Notes: generated by a model from the sequence alone, not told the origin. A stretch of DNA of 64,000 bases from Chengkuizengella sediminis (GCF_010078385.1 NZ_SIJC01000002.1:372001-436000); one strand, 5' to 3'. Shown: positions 8,261-17,790, counted from the stretch's first letter. Made by a program: numbers and translations.

Positions 8261-8875
8261 ATGAAAAAAATTTCTGAAGCAGTTGTGAGAAGACTCCCGA
8301 TATATTTAAGGTTTTTAAATGAATTACATGTTAGAAATATTCAAACTGTATCATCTAGAGATTTTGGAGAGAAATTAGGTATGAACCCTGCCCAGATACG
8401 TAAGGATCTTAATTACTTTGGAGAGTTTGGGAAAAAAGGAATCGGTTATGATGTACCTTATCTTATTGAAAAAATTCAACAGATATTGAAGTTAGATCAG
8501 ACAAATCATGTTGCACTAGTTGGTGCAGGTAATTTAGGTCATGCACTGTGTAATTATAATATTTATTTAAAGAGCAATATGAAAATCACGGCTGTATTTG
8601 ACGATTTCCCTGAAAAAGTAGGGGGCAAAATTAACAATTTAATCGTTCAGCCAATGAACGAGCTTACAGAAACCGTTCAATCACAAAAGATCAGAATAGG
8701 CATTATCACTGTTCCAGCCAGTGAAGCACAAAATGTAGCGGATGCTTTTGTGAAAGCTGGTGTTGAAGCCATTTTAAACTTTGCACCAAAAATTATAAAG
8801 GTTCCTCCAGAAATTAAAGTGCATCATGCAGATTTTACAACTGAGCTTCATAGCTTAGCATATTATTTAGACTAG
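8261..8875 (+). CDS. rex: redox-sensing transcriptional repressor Rex
   Basis: Senses the NADH/NAD+ ratio and represses fermentation and respiration genes when NADH is low. The N-terminal winged helix reads SSRDFGEKLGMNPAQIRKDL, followed by YFGEFGKKGIGYDV; the Rossmann domain has VALVGAGNLGHAL; the C-terminus carries the domain-swapped helix of the dimer (HHADFTTELHSLAYYL). At 204 residues it is standard length. The ATG at 8261 has GAAAAGAGG at 8243-8251. No clear Rex operator (inverted TTGTGAA) was seen in front of it. Confidence 0.96.
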   Translation: MKKISEAVVRRLPIYLRFLNELHVRNIQTVSSRDFGEKLGMNPAQIRKDLNYFGEFGKKGIGYDVPYLIEKIQQILKLDQTNHVALVGAGNLGHALCNYNIYLKSNMKITAVFDDFPEKVGGKINNLIVQPMNELTETVQSQKIRIGIITVPASEAQNVADAFVKAGVEAILNFAPKIIKVPPEIKVHHADFTTELHSLAYYLD

Positions 8876-8933
8876 AAATGATGATATCTTAGAAAGATAA
8901 GATCCAATCCAAACTGAGGTGATGGAACATCCT

Positions 8934-9854
8934 ATGTCAGAAACGAATAATACATTATTAAAAGTAATTGGTAAGGTTTTATTAAGCTTATTATTGGCAT
9001 TATTCATAACATTTATATATACAATAATCTCCACAAGTCTTTATGTTTTAATATCCAATGATCCCGTAGCCCTTGAAACTATCGCGGGTTCTGTTAACTT
9101 AAAAGAGCCGATGATTGTTTTAGTCTTGTATATACCTCAAGCTCTTGGTTTTATATCCGCAGCTATTTTGATGTATATAATATTTGAAAAAAAACAGAAG
9201 TGGTTTATGGGATGGAAGCAGAGTGATTGGGGAAAGCAGTTTTTTTTTGGTTCACTAATAGGGATATTATTAATGTCTATCTCATTTTTAATGATTTGGA
9301 TATTGGGTGGGATTACGATTGAATCAGTACGTTCTGATTCTCAATTGTGGTTTCAGTTAGCTTTAGCATTAGTGATTTTTATCTTAACTGCTGTAAATGA
9401 AGAGCTGTTTTGTAGAGGTTATTTGCAAGGGTTGTTTAAATATCATTATGGTGCATGGCCTGCTATACTAAGTTCAAGTTTCATTTTTGCAGGATTACAT
9501 ATGTTAAATTTATCTGTATTTGACTCCCCAATTCCGCTGATCAATATATTTTTAGCTGGTGTATTACTTGCGGTTAGCAGGGAAGTTAGCGGTGGGCTTT
9601 GGATGCCAATTGGGATACATTTGACTTGGAATTATTTTCAGGGAAATATTTTTGGATTTGAAGTTTCAGGAAATGAAGTGAATTCATTGATTAAAAACCA
9701 TACTCAAGGTCTAGAATTTATAAATGGTGGATTATTCGGTGCTGAAGGCAGTGTAGTGGCTACCTTCGTTCTTCTTGTTGCCATTTTTTCTTTTATTAAA
9801 ATGAATCATAAGCAACATTCATATTTGACTTTATCGTTACGTAAACGTTTATAA
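8934..9854 (+). CDS. CPBP-family intramembrane glutamic endopeptidase
   Basis: Polytopic membrane protein of the CAAX-protease/bacteriocin-processing (CPBP, M79) family. About seven to eight hydrophobic segments are visible. The catalytic motifs are present: EEXXXR in NEELFCRGYLQG and FXXXH in FAGLHMLNLS, then a further His in GIHLTWNYFQGN. Substrates are unknown; family members process peptides or confer immunity to bacteriocins. The start at 8934 is preferred because GAGGTGAT (8916-8923) makes a good Shine-Dalgarno for it; upstream GTG/ATG codons at 8919 and 8922 lie within that site. Confidence 0.88.
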   Translation: MSETNNTLLKVIGKVLLSLLLALFITFIYTIISTSLYVLISNDPVALETIAGSVNLKEPMIVLVLYIPQALGFISAAILMYIIFEKKQKWFMGWKQSDWGKQFFFGSLIGILLMSISFLMIWILGGITIESVRSDSQLWFQLALALVIFILTAVNEELFCRGYLQGLFKYHYGAWPAILSSSFIFAGLHMLNLSVFDSPIPLINIFLAGVLLAVSREVSGGLWMPIGIHLTWNYFQGNIFGFEVSGNEVNSLIKNHTQGLEFINGGLFGAEGSVVATFVLLVAIFSFIKMNHKQHSYLTLSLRKRL

Positions 9855-9930
9855 TTAATACATAAGAAAGTGAAAATGGAAACATAAAAGAATCTAAATG
9901 GATGTATTGAATTGAAAAGAGGAATCAAGA

Positions 9931-11223
9931 ATGAAATTACTCATTAAAAATGGAACATTTATTACAATGAATGGACATGAAACGATAAAAGATGGTTATA
10001 TGGTAGTTGAAAATGAACTTATTCAGTATATTGGAAAAGAAAAACCAGAAGGTAAAAATGACTATGATCAGATAATTGATGGTTCTAATCGCATCTATAT
10101 GCCTGGATTAGTAAATACACATAACCATGCGGCAATGTCATTATTACGTGGTTATGCGGATGACATGGCGCTTCAGGTATGGTTAGAGGATAATATGTGG
10201 CCTATGGAAGCGAAGTTTACAAACGAAGAAGTGAGATGGGGCACTCAATTATCCATCTTGGAAATGATTAAAGGTGGAACAACTTGTTTTGTAGATATGT
10301 ATGATCACATGGATGAAGTAGCACAAGCAGTAGAAGTTTCAGGTATGAGGGCTTCTTTAACCAGAGGGATGATCGGTTTTGGTGGGAAGGAAGTGCAAGA
10401 TGCTAAGTTAAACGAAGCAAAAACATTTGCAAAAAATTGGCATGGAAAAGCGGACGGAAGAATTACAACGATGATGAGTCCTCATGCTCCTTATACTTGC
10501 ACTCCAGAGTTTATAGAGAAAATTGTACAGGCTGCGTCAGAACTTCAACTGCCCATTCATACACATATGTCAGAAACACAACATGAAGTTTTGGAAAATG
10601 AGAAGCAGTACGGTTTAAGACCTGTAGCACACTTGCAAAAGTTAGGCGTGTTAGATCAACCATGTCTTGTAGCTCATGCAGTTCATCTAACGGATGAAGA
10701 AATTGGAATATTAAAGGAACATTCCGTTCATATTTCTCATAATCCAGGGAGTAATTTGAAATTAGCAAGTGGAATTGCCAGATTACCTGAACTAATGAAA
10801 GAAGGGGTTCTTGTTTCTTTAGGTACAGATAGTGCGGCAAGTAATAATAATTTAGATATGTTTGAGGAAATAAGGTTAGCTGCATTAATCCATAAAGGAA
10901 ACACATATGATCCAACAGCAATTCCTGCAGTAGATGCGTTGCGTTTAGGAACAATTAATGGTGCAAGATCAATATGGTTAAATGATGTTGGGATGTTAAA
11001 AGTAGGTATGAAAGCAGATTTTATCGCTCTAAATAGCAATCAAGCTCATTTATTACCTAAATCAGATGTTATATCACATGTCGTATATTCAGCAGCTGCA
11101 GGTGATGTTGAAGACGTTTGGGTGAATGGAAATCAGCTTGTTAAAAACAAAGAACTTCTGACTTTAGATGAGGAAAAAATTAAATACGAATTTAATGCCT
11201 GTTTTGAAAGGTTGACCAAATAA
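9931..11223 (+). CDS. mtaD: 5-methylthioadenosine / S-adenosylhomocysteine deaminase
   Basis: Amidohydrolase that deaminates MTA and SAH to the inosine derivatives, feeding purine and methionine salvage. The metal-binding pattern is complete: NTHNHAAMSLLRG (His64/His66), THMSETQHE, CLVAHAVHLTDEE and LGTDSAASNNN (catalytic Asp). LEDNMWPMEAKFT and MGLKVGMKADF-like C-terminal elements are typical of the MtaD/TrzN group. 430 residues is usual length. AAAGAGGAA precedes the ATG. The next gene starts 3 bp after its stop, so the two are co-transcribed. Confidence 0.93.
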   Translation: MKLLIKNGTFITMNGHETIKDGYMVVENELIQYIGKEKPEGKNDYDQIIDGSNRIYMPGLVNTHNHAAMSLLRGYADDMALQVWLEDNMWPMEAKFTNEEVRWGTQLSILEMIKGGTTCFVDMYDHMDEVAQAVEVSGMRASLTRGMIGFGGKEVQDAKLNEAKTFAKNWHGKADGRITTMMSPHAPYTCTPEFIEKIVQAASELQLPIHTHMSETQHEVLENEKQYGLRPVAHLQKLGVLDQPCLVAHAVHLTDEEIGILKEHSVHISHNPGSNLKLASGIARLPELMKEGVLVSLGTDSAASNNNLDMFEEIRLAALIHKGNTYDPTAIPAVDALRLGTINGARSIWLNDVGMLKVGMKADFIALNSNQAHLLPKSDVISHVVYSAAAGDVEDVWVNGNQLVKNKELLTLDEEKIKYEFNACFERLTK

Positions 11224-11226
11224 ATT

Positions 11227-11751
11227 ATGGCTCGCGAATATGAACGATCTTTAAAAAAACAAAAATTAATTAGATATAGTGTTCTCATTTTTTTATTTCT
11301 AATTATCGTATTTTTAGTGTTGCGATGGTATTATTTAACGATTCAAAGTCCACACCGAGCGGAAGTAAATGAAGCCGTAACGAAAGCATATGCAGAGACA
11401 AATCTTATTGAAGTGATGGATACCGATACTTTTATTGGAGACGACGTTTATACGATTATTTATGGTAAAAATAAAGAAGAGCAGGATATTATCGTTTGGC
11501 TAAGTGAAAATGATGTCCATACCGAGCTGGTTTCTGATGGCATCTCTAAGGAAGAAATAAAAGAACGTATATTAAACAATGAACCAGATATTGAACTTTT
11601 ACGTGTCACTCCAGCAAAATGGACAGATGAATGGGCTTGGGAAGTATTTTATAAACGTGACGATGAAAAAGGAACGAGACATTATTATGATTTTTATCAA
11701 TTTGAAGATGGTGAATGGTTAGAAACATATACAATGAGTGTAATGAGATAA
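11227..11751 (+). CDS. TseB-like (DUF5590, YpmB-type) membrane-anchored protein
   Basis: 174 residues: a basic cytoplasmic start, one transmembrane helix (residues about 19-37, rich in Leu/Ile/Val/Phe) and an extracytoplasmic alpha/beta part. The pattern EVNEAVTKAYAETNL, DVYTIIYGKNKEEQDIIVWL and the ending YYDFYQFEDGEWLETYT matches the YpmB/TseB family, whose B. subtilis member (TseB) affects cell-wall elongation with PBP2A. It starts 3 bp after mtaD and is followed at once by a terminator, so it is the last gene of that unit. Function here is inferred only from the family. Confidence 0.78.
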   Translation: MAREYERSLKKQKLIRYSVLIFLFLIIVFLVLRWYYLTIQSPHRAEVNEAVTKAYAETNLIEVMDTDTFIGDDVYTIIYGKNKEEQDIIVWLSENDVHTELVSDGISKEEIKERILNNEPDIELLRVTPAKWTDEWAWEVFYKRDDEKGTRHYYDFYQFEDGEWLETYTMSVMR

Positions 11752-11786
11752 AAGATGTCCGAGAAAATCGGACGTCTTTTTTTCTA
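11751..11786 (+). terminator. intrinsic terminator after the mtaD operon
   Basis: AAAGATGTCCGA and TCGGACGTCTTT arms with a 5-base loop and an uninterrupted T tract. Confidence 0.92.
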
Positions 11787-11822
11787 TTTCCACAGATTAC
11801 ATTCGAAGCAACACACACAAAT

Positions 11823-11859
11823 GTGATATACTAGTTGTACATACTAAAGTGATATACTA
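11823..11859 (+). promoter_or_regulatory. duplicated extended -10-like elements before the FtsH-like operon
   Basis: GTGATATACTA occurs twice, at 11823-11833 and 11849-11859. Each contains TGATATACT, an extended -10 pattern. No good -35 was found for either, consistent with extended -10 promoters. Confidence 0.4.
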
Positions 11860-11876
11860 ATGAAGGAGGCGTATAT

Positions 11877-12401
11877 ATGAAGTTTCGTCCTATACCCATT
11901 TTAGTTAGTTTAGTGATCTCTTTTTCTGTTTTATTTGGCGGATGGTCTCTATACAATAGTTACGCCTTAACAAATCCAATGACAGATATTGTTTCAAATA
12001 TAGATGGTGTGAACGATGTAAATACAACTTTTGACACGGAACAGGTAACCATTGAATTATCAATAGATCCAAACATTAGTTTGAGAGAAGTCATTCAACA
12101 GATTGAATTAGAAGGTGAGTCTGTTATTAATAACCGTGAAGTAACATATCACATAATAGATAATTCTAATGACAAGATCGATCAATGGTGGTCATCTTCT
12201 TTATTTGATGTTGCTCAAGCAATGGATAATCAACAGTATGGAGATATTCCTTTAAAACTTGAACAGCAAAAACAAAAAGTAGAAGGTCTAGAAGTGAAAA
12301 CTGAAATGGATGATCAGAATGTTTATGTACAATTAAAGCTTAATGAACATTATAAAGTCATCATTTTACCACGAACATCTGCGGAACTGGAGGTCTGGTA
12401 A
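11877..12401 (+). CDS. secreted/anchored protein of unknown function, partner of the FtsH-like protease
   Basis: I do not recognise a named family. The 174 residues start with a signal anchor (VSLVISFSVLFGGWSLYNSY, about residues 9-28) followed by about 145 extracytoplasmic residues in two parts: one around DGVNDVNTTFDTEQVTIELSID that looks like a small ferredoxin-like or heavy-metal-associated fold (alternating strands, ISLREVIQQIELEG helix), and a C-terminal strand-rich part. An AAGGAGGCG site precedes the ATG. The stop is 2 bp from the next ATG, so it is translationally coupled to the FtsH-like gene and may work with it. Confidence 0.75.
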   Translation: MKFRPIPILVSLVISFSVLFGGWSLYNSYALTNPMTDIVSNIDGVNDVNTTFDTEQVTIELSIDPNISLREVIQQIELEGESVINNREVTYHIIDNSNDKIDQWWSSSLFDVAQAMDNQQYGDIPLKLEQQKQKVEGLEVKTEMDDQNVYVQLKLNEHYKVIILPRTSAELEVW

Positions 12402-12403
12402 TT

Positions 12404-13885
12404 ATGAATAAATACGGAAAAGAAATTGCTTTGGGTTTTCTTCCCGTTCTCATTTTCTTTTTATTATATATTGGTGTTAACGTGACACCCATAGTTGTAT
12501 TATTAGCGTTAGGCTTTGGGGTGTTTTATTTCACTAAAGTAAAAGGAACTGTTGGTATTCAAGGGGAGCGGAAACGTTCTGAAGCTAAGATTTCACATTT
12601 AACTTTTGAAGATATTGGCGGACAAGATAGTGCGAAAAATGAGCTGAAAGAAGCATTAGATTTTTTAATTCACAAAGATGAAATAGCAAAGTTAGGGATT
12701 CGTCCTTTGAAAGGGATCTTGCTAACAGGACCTCCTGGAACAGGTAAAACATTGTTAGCAAAAGCAGCAGCTCATTATACAAATTCAATATTTGTTTCAG
12801 CATCAGGAAGTGAATTTGTTGAGAAATATGTTGGAGTTGGTGCTAGTCGTATACGTGATATGTTTAAAGAAGCAAAAATGAAAGCTATCAAGGAAAAAAA
12901 GGAAAGTGTTGTTGTTTTTATTGATGAAATTGATGTCATTGGAGGCAAACGTGATGGTGGGCAGCATCGCGAATATGATCAAACTTTAAATCAGTTGTTA
13001 ACTGAAATGGATGGTATTCATACAGCGGAAACACCTCGTATACTTATGATGGCAGCAACGAACCGTAAGGAAATGCTGGATAGTGCTTTGCTTCGTCCAG
13101 GACGTTTTGATCGTCAGATTCAAGTTGATCTCCCAGATAAAAAAGGCAGATTTCATATTCTTAATATTCATGCAAAAAATAAACCAATAAATAAAGAGGT
13201 AGATTTAAATAAAGTTGCAGCTGAATCTTATGGATTTTCCGGTGCACAGTTAGAAAGTGTGATGAACGAAGCCGCTATTTATGCGATGAGAAATAAGGAA
13301 AATAATATACAGCATAAACATCTTTCTTTAGCAATTGATAAGGTGATGATGGGTGAAAAAACGGATCGAGAATCAACAAACGAAGAGCGAGAAAGAGTTG
13401 CTCTTCATGAGTTAGGTCATGCTATTATGGCTGAATTAGTTCGCCCTGGCTCCGTTTCACAGGTGTCATTAACCCCTAGAGGTCAAGCACTAGGATTTGT
13501 GCGTCATAATCCGCAGAAAGATCAGTATTTGTATACGAAGAGTTATTTAGAACAGCAAATTCAAATTACTTTAGGTGGTTCAGTAGCTGAACAAATGTTT
13601 TATGGAGGTAGAAGCACGGGATCAAGGAATGATTTCGAACAAGCTTTAAATCTAACAGAAAATATGATTTATTCAGGTTTAACTGAACTAGGTATTGTGA
13701 ACCAAGATATGGTGACAAAAGAGGATTTGTTAAAAACAAGCAAAGGTATTTTAGATGACTTAACTATAAAAACGCGTGCGGATTTAGATCATTATAAACC
13801 TGTATTTGAACAGTCTTTACAAATACTAATTGATGAAGAAGTTTTAAATGGTAACCAGTTTAGAGAATTAATGCAAAATAAATAG
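12404..13885 (+). CDS. FtsH-like membrane AAA+ zinc metalloprotease (short paralogue)
   Basis: 493 residues. Two closely spaced membrane helices (about 8-23 and 28-43) are joined by only a few residues, unlike canonical FtsH, which has a 70-80-residue external domain between them. The AAA+ module has Walker A GPPGTGKT (109-116), Walker B VVFIDEID, the pore-loop region around FVEKYVGVGASRIRD and arginine-finger LRPGRFDRQ. The protease domain has HELGH at 335-339 and the third-ligand Asp region TGSRNDFEQA, so it should be an active protease. Shorter than housekeeping FtsH (about 640) by loss of the external domain and C-terminal tail. Confidence 0.88.
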   Translation: MNKYGKEIALGFLPVLIFFLLYIGVNVTPIVVLLALGFGVFYFTKVKGTVGIQGERKRSEAKISHLTFEDIGGQDSAKNELKEALDFLIHKDEIAKLGIRPLKGILLTGPPGTGKTLLAKAAAHYTNSIFVSASGSEFVEKYVGVGASRIRDMFKEAKMKAIKEKKESVVVFIDEIDVIGGKRDGGQHREYDQTLNQLLTEMDGIHTAETPRILMMAATNRKEMLDSALLRPGRFDRQIQVDLPDKKGRFHILNIHAKNKPINKEVDLNKVAAESYGFSGAQLESVMNEAAIYAMRNKENNIQHKHLSLAIDKVMMGEKTDRESTNEERERVALHELGHAIMAELVRPGSVSQVSLTPRGQALGFVRHNPQKDQYLYTKSYLEQQIQITLGGSVAEQMFYGGRSTGSRNDFEQALNLTENMIYSGLTELGIVNQDMVTKEDLLKTSKGILDDLTIKTRADLDHYKPVFEQSLQILIDEEVLNGNQFRELMQNK

Positions 13886-13926
13886 ATCAAAAGTCTCGAA
13901 TCACTTAATATGAAATATCAAATAGG

Positions 13927-13970
13927 ACCATCCTCATGATGATTATGACTCATTGAGGATGGTTTTATTA
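13927..13970 (+). terminator. intrinsic terminator after the FtsH-like gene
   Basis: ACCATCCTCA and TGAGGATGGT are perfect 10-bp arms around a 17-base loop, with a T-rich tail. Confidence 0.85.
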
Positions 13971-14150
13971 TGTTTCTTGAAATTTTGAAACGAATTTCCT
14001 ATTTACGATCATCATTAAATTCTGTAAGATTTATACATAAAGTGATATATTAATGTCTTTAAATATTGATATTTGGAAACTAAACATTAAGCGACTTTTT
14101 TTACATAAAAGAAAGAACTGAATTAAATAAGACTGTATGAGGTGATAAAA

Positions 14151-14450
14151 ATGGAGACACCACAAGAATTAATGGATGAATTTGTTGGCGCATCAGTTAG
14201 ATACGGGGAAGCATTAGAAGTTGGAGATTTTAATCAGACCATCATAGAAAGAGCTACTATTTATAAAATTCGAGAATATGTGAATGGTTCTGAATATGTG
14301 GATGAATTTAAAAAGCTGTTAGATCACTCGAATGATTATGTTAGATATAAAACGGCATTTTGTATAATGCCATTTGAACCTGATAAAGCAAGAGAGATTA
14401 TAAAAGAACTATCACAAAAAAGTGGTTTTTGGGATATAGGTCGAAAGTAA
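14151..14450 (+). CDS. small DUF2019/HEAT-like protein
   Basis: A 99-residue, entirely helical cytoplasmic protein. The order of helices and the segment SEYVDEFKKLLDHSNDYVRYKTAF followed by PDKAREIIKELSQKSG resembles DUF2019, a HEAT-like family often found as immunity proteins. No toxin gene is adjacent, so an orphan immunity role is only a guess. The start at 14151 has ATGAGGTGAT immediately upstream; a GTG at 14142 overlaps that site. It is monocistronic, bounded by terminators on both sides. Confidence 0.65.
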   Translation: METPQELMDEFVGASVRYGEALEVGDFNQTIIERATIYKIREYVNGSEYVDEFKKLLDHSNDYVRYKTAFCIMPFEPDKAREIIKELSQKSGFWDIGRK

Positions 14451-14451
14451 C

Positions 14452-14498
14452 AAAAAACCATGATAAGGAGATTACACCTTAATCATGGTTTTTTTTAT
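14452..14498 (+). terminator. intrinsic terminator
   Basis: AAAAACCATGAT and ATCATGGTTTTT arms with inner AAGG/CCTT, followed by a long T run. Confidence 0.92.
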
Positions 14499-14582
14499 GC
14501 ATGCATTTATAAATAAGAAAAATGCTTCATATGAATAAGATAATATTTATTAGAGAAAATTTGAAAAAGGAGGGTAATAAGA

Positions 14583-16820
14583 TTGCAGAAGAAAAAGAAA
14601 TTAGTAGTTTTGTTTTTATCATTCGCAATATTAGTAAGTAGTTTTATGTCAAGTATTAGCGCAGAGACTATGACCAAAACAACTATCATTGAAACAAGCA
14701 CGACAACATTTGGAGCTTCAATTACAAATACTTTAAGTGAACATCAAGATATGTCTAGAGATGAACTTGTGAGTAAAGTAAGAGAATTATTTCCAAACAA
14801 ATTTGATTTCATTCATGATGAAGATTTTGAGTTGGAAACTTTATATGATGAAGAAGGGTATAGGATATCGTTTTATAAAAGGTTTAGTGAAGATAAAAGT
14901 ATATATGGAGATTTTCAATTTGATGAATCCATGAAACTAATAAGTTATTATTATGATGCTGAAGAATTGGGAAACCAAGGTGCCCTTTTTCCACCAAAGG
15001 TAAATCGTGAAGAAGCAAAAGAGATTGCTAGAGGATTTTTACAATCTATTCAATTAACGAATGTTGAATTAGAGAATGATCCTTATCGATTTGGGAATAC
15101 GTCACCTTTAACTGAACCAATAGAATATCATTTTTCTATTATAATAAAAGAAAATGGAATTCCAATTCAAGATCAACAGGGAAGTATAACTGTACAAAGT
15201 GATGGTGAAATTACAAGATACTATAATAGAAACAGTACCGGTAGAGAAACATTCGAAGATATAAGTAACATTTCATCTTTAGAAACGATAAAAGAACAAG
15301 TTGAAAAAGAGATCAATCTTGAATTGGTTTATTTAATAGATTGGGATTATCGAAACGACGAAATCCAAGCAAATTTAGCCTATGGTTTAAATCCTAATTT
15401 TGATAAAGTTTATGCCCAAGATGGTTCTTATTTATTAAATGGTGAGTTAACAAATGATCTTAAGCCAAATCGAAAATACAAATTCATCAGTGACTCTCCT
15501 TCACAAAATACTAACTTTTCAAAAGAAGAAGCTGAAAAATTGGCTGTAGAATTGTTAGCACCTGTAGATGAGGATGTTGAGCTTGTCATTAAAAGTGTGA
15601 ACGAAGAGGAACGTTTAGGTCTCTCAACTTATGAAGTGAGTTATATGTATTATTTTGGAAACTCAGGCACAGGGTCTAGTGTAAGTTTTGATAAAGAAAC
15701 TGGGGATGTATTAAGTTTTCATAAAACTGATTATAGAAATCAAGGTTCTTCTTCTGAACAAAATGGTGTGATTACTGTTGATGAAGCCTCGGATAAAGCT
15801 ATCGAATATTTTAAAAAATATGCACCTGCTAAAACTCATGAATTCGTATTTTATGAAGATGGAAGTAATTTGAATCAAACGTATTTGAGGTATGGAGACG
15901 GAACAGAATATGTTTTTCATTTTCCACAATATAAAGACGGTATTAGGATTGAAGGAAATGGTGCAGATGTTTCTGTAAGTAAAGAAGATGGAACCTTAAT
16001 AAGAATGAATGTAAATGATTATCAGCCTATTCAGTGGCCAAATCCAGAAGATGCATTATCACAAGAAAAAGTGATATCTGACTTTAAAAGTAATCTGACA
16101 TTAGAATTAATTTACGATGTGAGTCCCGATTATAAAGTGGGAGGAGAAAAAACTTACCTTGCTTATTATAGTATCAGTTTTGCTCCAGAGGTTTATAGTT
16201 TTTACGATGCTATTCAAGGAGAGTGGGTACCTAGAAGTTACGCATCGGATCAATTATCAACAAATATTGAAGTAGAACACTCATGGGCAAAAAAAGAAAT
16301 CAATTATCTGATAATGAAAAGAATTATTTCTGTTGGTAAAAATGAAATGATTGATCCTGGTAAATCAATAACTGTTGGCGATGGCTTAAATATACTCATC
16401 AAGTCAATCAATGATCCTTATGACATTGAAGGTACTGAGGGGGTTTCACCAACATTCTCGAATATTAATTTAGAGCATGATGATTTTCATATTATAGAAA
16501 GAGCAGTATTTCAAGAAATTATTAATGAGGAAGCAGATACCTTTGTTATAGATGAAACTTTGACTAGAGAAAAATTAGCCTATTGGTATGTACGTGCGTT
16601 AGGTTTGCAAAAAATGGCTGAGCAAAAAGATCTATATCTTATTGATTTTACTGACAGGGAACAAATTACAAATGATTATCAAGGGCATATTGCAATAGCA
16701 AATTCTTTAGGTTTGTTAACAGAAAATAAAAATGGTCAATTCCGTCCACAGGAATCGGTATCCTTGGCAGAGATTTCTGTTTCGGTAATTCGTTTAGCGA
16801 ATATGATGAGTGAGTTTTAG
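14583..16820 (+). CDS. secreted YcdB/YcdC (PepSY-like) repeat protein with C-terminal SLH-like region
   Basis: 745 residues with a clear signal peptide (KKKKLVVLFLSFAILVSSF, cleavage near ISAE). The body contains repeated YcdB/YcdC-type units, each with a motif like NREEAKEIARGFL, FSKEEAEKLAVELL or VDEASDKAIEYFKKY followed by strand-rich, peptidase-propeptide (PepSY)-like sequence. The last 120 residues contain SLH-like motifs (LTREKLAYWYVRALG, NGQFRPQESVSLAEIS), which would tether it to the cell-wall polymer. It starts with TTG at 14583; AAGGAGGG at 14567-14574 is ideally placed. Catalytic function is unlikely; such proteins are thought to modulate proteases. Monocistronic. Confidence 0.8.
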   Translation: MQKKKKLVVLFLSFAILVSSFMSSISAETMTKTTIIETSTTTFGASITNTLSEHQDMSRDELVSKVRELFPNKFDFIHDEDFELETLYDEEGYRISFYKRFSEDKSIYGDFQFDESMKLISYYYDAEELGNQGALFPPKVNREEAKEIARGFLQSIQLTNVELENDPYRFGNTSPLTEPIEYHFSIIIKENGIPIQDQQGSITVQSDGEITRYYNRNSTGRETFEDISNISSLETIKEQVEKEINLELVYLIDWDYRNDEIQANLAYGLNPNFDKVYAQDGSYLLNGELTNDLKPNRKYKFISDSPSQNTNFSKEEAEKLAVELLAPVDEDVELVIKSVNEEERLGLSTYEVSYMYYFGNSGTGSSVSFDKETGDVLSFHKTDYRNQGSSSEQNGVITVDEASDKAIEYFKKYAPAKTHEFVFYEDGSNLNQTYLRYGDGTEYVFHFPQYKDGIRIEGNGADVSVSKEDGTLIRMNVNDYQPIQWPNPEDALSQEKVISDFKSNLTLELIYDVSPDYKVGGEKTYLAYYSISFAPEVYSFYDAIQGEWVPRSYASDQLSTNIEVEHSWAKKEINYLIMKRIISVGKNEMIDPGKSITVGDGLNILIKSINDPYDIEGTEGVSPTFSNINLEHDDFHIIERAVFQEIINEEADTFVIDETLTREKLAYWYVRALGLQKMAEQKDLYLIDFTDREQITNDYQGHIAIANSLGLLTENKNGQFRPQESVSLAEISVSVIRLANMMSEF

Positions 16821-16875
16821 TGAAGGAAAATATTTAAACCCTATCGTTTGTTATCATAAAAAAATGATAATTTAG

Positions 16876-16912
16876 AAAACTGTTATCTACGTTTGTGGTG
16901 ACAGTTTTTTTG
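16876..16912 (+). terminator. intrinsic terminator after the YcdB/YcdC protein
   Basis: AAAACTGT and ACAGTTTT arms around a loop containing TATC/GTG, with a seven-base T run. Confidence 0.82.
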
Positions 16913-16917
16913 TCACT

Positions 16918-17035
16918 AAAAATTCAAGAAAGCTTAAGTAAGGAAGAAGCTATAGAAATTGCAACAGAAGTTCTAAAGGAAATTCCTGATAGTATGCCAG
17001 CAACTGAAATACTTGAACAGTATAAAATAGAATAA
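16918..17035 (+). pseudogene. C-terminal remnant of a coding gene
   Basis: The frame reads IQESLSKEEAIEIATEVLKE, then PDSMPATEILEQYKIE and a stop, with no start codon or ribosome binding site. The LSKEEAIEIA motif resembles the repeat units of the YcdB/YcdC gene just upstream, so this may be a degraded relative. The remainder of the 480-bp gap (to 17300) is AT-rich, and I see nothing else in it. Confidence 0.35.
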
Positions 17036-17300
17036 TCAAATGTAATGTATGTTAAAGAAGAACTTTAAGGAAAATTTTCCTAAGGTTCTTGACTATGTTT
17101 TGATCCATCAAGAAGTTTTATGATAATAATGCTTCAATCTGTAAAATTAAAGTTAGGAATGATGTTACAGCTTAAAAAATCTTAACATAAACATTTAATA
17201 TAACTCTTTGTAGATGATTTTATTATTTTCTCAAAAAATGGGAAAGCTAAATTAACTAGACATTTATAACTTAAATAAATCATCTACGGGAGTGTGAAAT

Positions 17301-17729
17301 ATGAATAAATTGAAACTATGTTTTTATGTTTTGAACATTTTTCTAATCTTGAGTTTAATTAGTTGTACAAATGACAATAACAACATTAAAGAAGAACTAA
17401 CTTTAGATGATGTGACAACTACCCTTACGGAAGAAGGAATTAAACTTAAAGAGGCGGAGCGGAATTCTAGGAGTATCTTTCAACTTGAATTGAACGGTGT
17501 TACTCCGAACGTCTATGCAATTGGGGACAATGAACTATCCATTTATATTTTTGAAAATGAGACAGAGCGAAATAAAGGAATGGATGAATTTAAAGAAAAA
17601 TTAGGTTCAGCAGACATTGATGTAGACAAATATACGCATGAAATCAATAATGTCACTATCTTTTATTTGTATCAGGGTGAAGATATAGATGAAAAGATGG
17701 AAAATGCAATCAACAAATTATCTAGTTGA
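17301..17729 (+). CDS. small lipoprotein of unknown function
   Basis: 142 residues. The signal sequence ends in a lipobox (LSLISC, Cys at about residue 22) followed by an Asn/Asp-rich linker, so the protein should be lipid-anchored on the outer face of the membrane. The mature part, around DDVTTTLTEEGIKLKEAERN and EIN-NVTIFYLYQGED, is a single small alpha/beta domain that I do not recognise. Its ATG is preceded by the weak site GGGAGTG. It stands alone, with a terminator directly after it. Confidence 0.72.
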   Translation: MNKLKLCFYVLNIFLILSLISCTNDNNNIKEELTLDDVTTTLTEEGIKLKEAERNSRSIFQLELNGVTPNVYAIGDNELSIYIFENETERNKGMDEFKEKLGSADIDVDKYTHEINNVTIFYLYQGEDIDEKMENAINKLSS

Positions 17730-17748
17730 AAAGTTATGTATTTAAAAT

Positions 17749-17790
17749 TAGCCTATTCCCTGATAATAAATAGGGAGTAGGCTTTTAAAT
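17749..17790 (+). terminator. intrinsic terminator
   Basis: AGCCTATTCCCT and AGGGAGTAGGCT arms, one mismatch, with a TTTT tail. Confidence 0.85.
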
